From CAYWFP01 sp964457365 (GTDB taxonomy: Bacteria > Planctomycetota > SZUA-567): DNA of 13,838 nt. Positions 13,012 to 13,838 of the stretch are shown here, in pieces (positions within the stretch are counted from its first letter, which is position 1; every line of letters starts with the position of its first letter). Below the pieces are notes generated by a model that worked only from the letters and a program-made list of their open reading frames with translations, did not search any database and was not told the DNA's origin. The translations under genes were made by a program, and so were the position numbers. The DNA is taken from NCBI GenBank assembly GCA_964457365.1, contig CAYWFP010000099.1, forward strand, positions 1-13,838. The letters run 5' to 3'.

Positions 13012-13838
13012 ATGTTTTGCTATCAATGTGAACAGACCGCGCAGGGCACCGGCTGTACGCGCGCGGGCGTCTGCGGCAAGTCCGACGAGGCGGCGACGCT
13101 GATGGACGTGCTGGTTCACGCGGCCAAGGGCATCGCCATGTACGCCCACCGCGCCGCGCAACTGGGCAAGCGCGACAAGGAAATCGACGTCTTCCTCGTC
13201 CAGGCGCTCTTCGCCACCGTCACCAACGTCGACTTCGACCCCGACCGGCTTGAGGAGTTGATCCGCCGCGCGGCAGTGATGAAGGACAAGGCCCGCGGGC
13301 TGTACGAAACGGCCGCGCGCGAAGCCGACCGGAGCGCCGAGTCGCTTACGGGCCCCGCTGCCTGGGAACCGGCAATCGACCGCGAGGGCTTGCTGGCGCA
13401 AGGGCGCGAAGTCGGTGTCGAAACGCGCAAGCAAGCACTGGGCGAGGATGTCGCCGGGCTGGTGGAGCTGGTGGTCTACGGCCTCAAGGGGGCGGCCGCG
13501 TACATGGACCATGCCGTCGTTCTCGGCAAGGACGACCCGGAACTCTTCGCTGCTTTCCATGAAACGCTCGATACCTTGGTCGAGAACTCGCCGACCGCCG
13601 ACGCCCTGCTGGGACTGGCGCTCAAGACCGGCGAGATCAACCTGAAGGTGATGGCGCTCCTGGACGAGGCCAATACCGGCGTCTACGGTCACCCCGAACC
13701 GACGGCGGTGCGCGTGAGCCCGGTCGCCGGCAAGGCCATCGTCGTCTCCGGGCACGATCTGCGCGATCTGGAGTTGCTGCTGCAGCAGACCGAGGGCAAG
13801 GGCATCAACGTTTATACCCACGGCGAGATGCTGCCGTG
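13012..13838 (+). CDS. hcp: Hybrid cluster protein Hcp, class I (5' part)
   Basis: The first 275 residues are present; the gene runs off the window. Hcp is a cytoplasmic Fe-S-O cluster enzyme that reduces NO to N2O and, at least in vitro, hydroxylamine to ammonia. The N-terminus MFCYQCEQTAQGTGCTRAG with C3-x2-C6-x8-C15-x5-C21 has the class I ([4Fe-4S]) spacing of Desulfovibrio Hcp, not the longer E. coli class II spacing. Family landmarks are VYGLKGAAAYMDHA (about 157-170), ALLDEANTGVYGHPE, SGHDLRD with the hybrid-cluster His, and YTHGEMLP with the cluster Glu at the window end. AAGGAGAAGGGAG precedes the ATG. It lies 35 bp after the iron-sulfur protein gene, in one operon under the FNR-type operator. 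Confidence 0.96.
   Translation, partial: MFCYQCEQTAQGTGCTRAGVCGKSDEAATLMDVLVHAAKGIAMYAHRAAQLGKRDKEIDVFLVQALFATVTNVDFDPDRLEELIRRAAVMKDKARGLYETAAREADRSAESLTGPAAWEPAIDREGLLAQGREVGVETRKQALGEDVAGLVELVVYGLKGAAAYMDHAVVLGKDDPELFAAFHETLDTLVENSPTADALLGLALKTGEINLKVMALLDEANTGVYGHPEPTAVRVSPVAGKAIVVSGHDLRDLELLLQQTEGKGINVYTHGEMLP

Noticed and set aside
1..13838. CRISPR arrays, tRNA or rRNA genes, insertion sequences
   Set aside because: No regularly spaced repeats, tRNA-like cloverleaf segments, rRNA segments or transposase motifs were seen on either strand.

Overview
The window is GC-rich, gene-dense bacterial chromosome. The gene content suggests a facultatively anaerobic member of the Pseudomonadota, probably Gamma- or Betaproteobacteria: a bacterial HtpG, an FNR-type regulator with a TTGAC-N4-GTCAA box, a sigma-54 activator and a PPi-type phosphofructokinase. 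The genus cannot be named from sequence alone. No tRNA, rRNA, CRISPR array or insertion sequence was seen.

Left part (1-4060). The C-terminal end of a polyphosphate kinase 2 (+) is followed by a strong intrinsic terminator. Converging on it is a minus-strand run of three genes: PPi-type phosphofructokinase, then a SIS-domain sugar isomerase/deaminase, then a PIG-L/LmbE-type deacetylase. The enzyme classes would fit a route from an N-acetylated amino sugar through fructose 6-phosphate to fructose 1,6-bisphosphate. That pathway is inferred.

Transport module (4089-6966). A periplasmic solute-binding protein with an extra C-terminal membrane anchor lies 1 bp upstream of a DAACS-type (GltP/DctA fold) symporter. 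The symporter lacks several residues normally used for carboxylate and Na+ binding and has an enlarged charged TM3-TM4 loop. A near-consensus promoter drives the pair, and a small cupin gene is transcribed divergently. This is the best candidate in the window for an undescribed system: a secondary DAACS carrier served by a membrane-tethered binding protein.

Gene graveyard (6973-8170). This region holds remains of what looks like a secretion locus for a large repeat protein. There is a minus-strand C-terminal stub with an Ig/cadherin-like end, a plus-strand HlyD-like C-terminal stub joined to it at a rearrangement point near 7530, and an M50-peptidase/HlyD-type gene reduced by internal deletions and frame changes.

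Right part (8242-13838). An orphan sigma-54 activator (AAA+ plus Fis-type HTH, no sensor domain) converges on htpG. Next come a Crp/Fnr-family regulator (-) and, divergently, an iron-sulfur protein gene and hcp (class I hybrid cluster protein, cut by the window end). A perfect TTGAC-N4-GTCAA palindrome lies 41.5 bp upstream of the start predicted from a TATCCT -10 box. The regulator carries the FNR ExxSR recognition helix, so this looks like a self-contained nitrosative-stress/NO-responsive unit.
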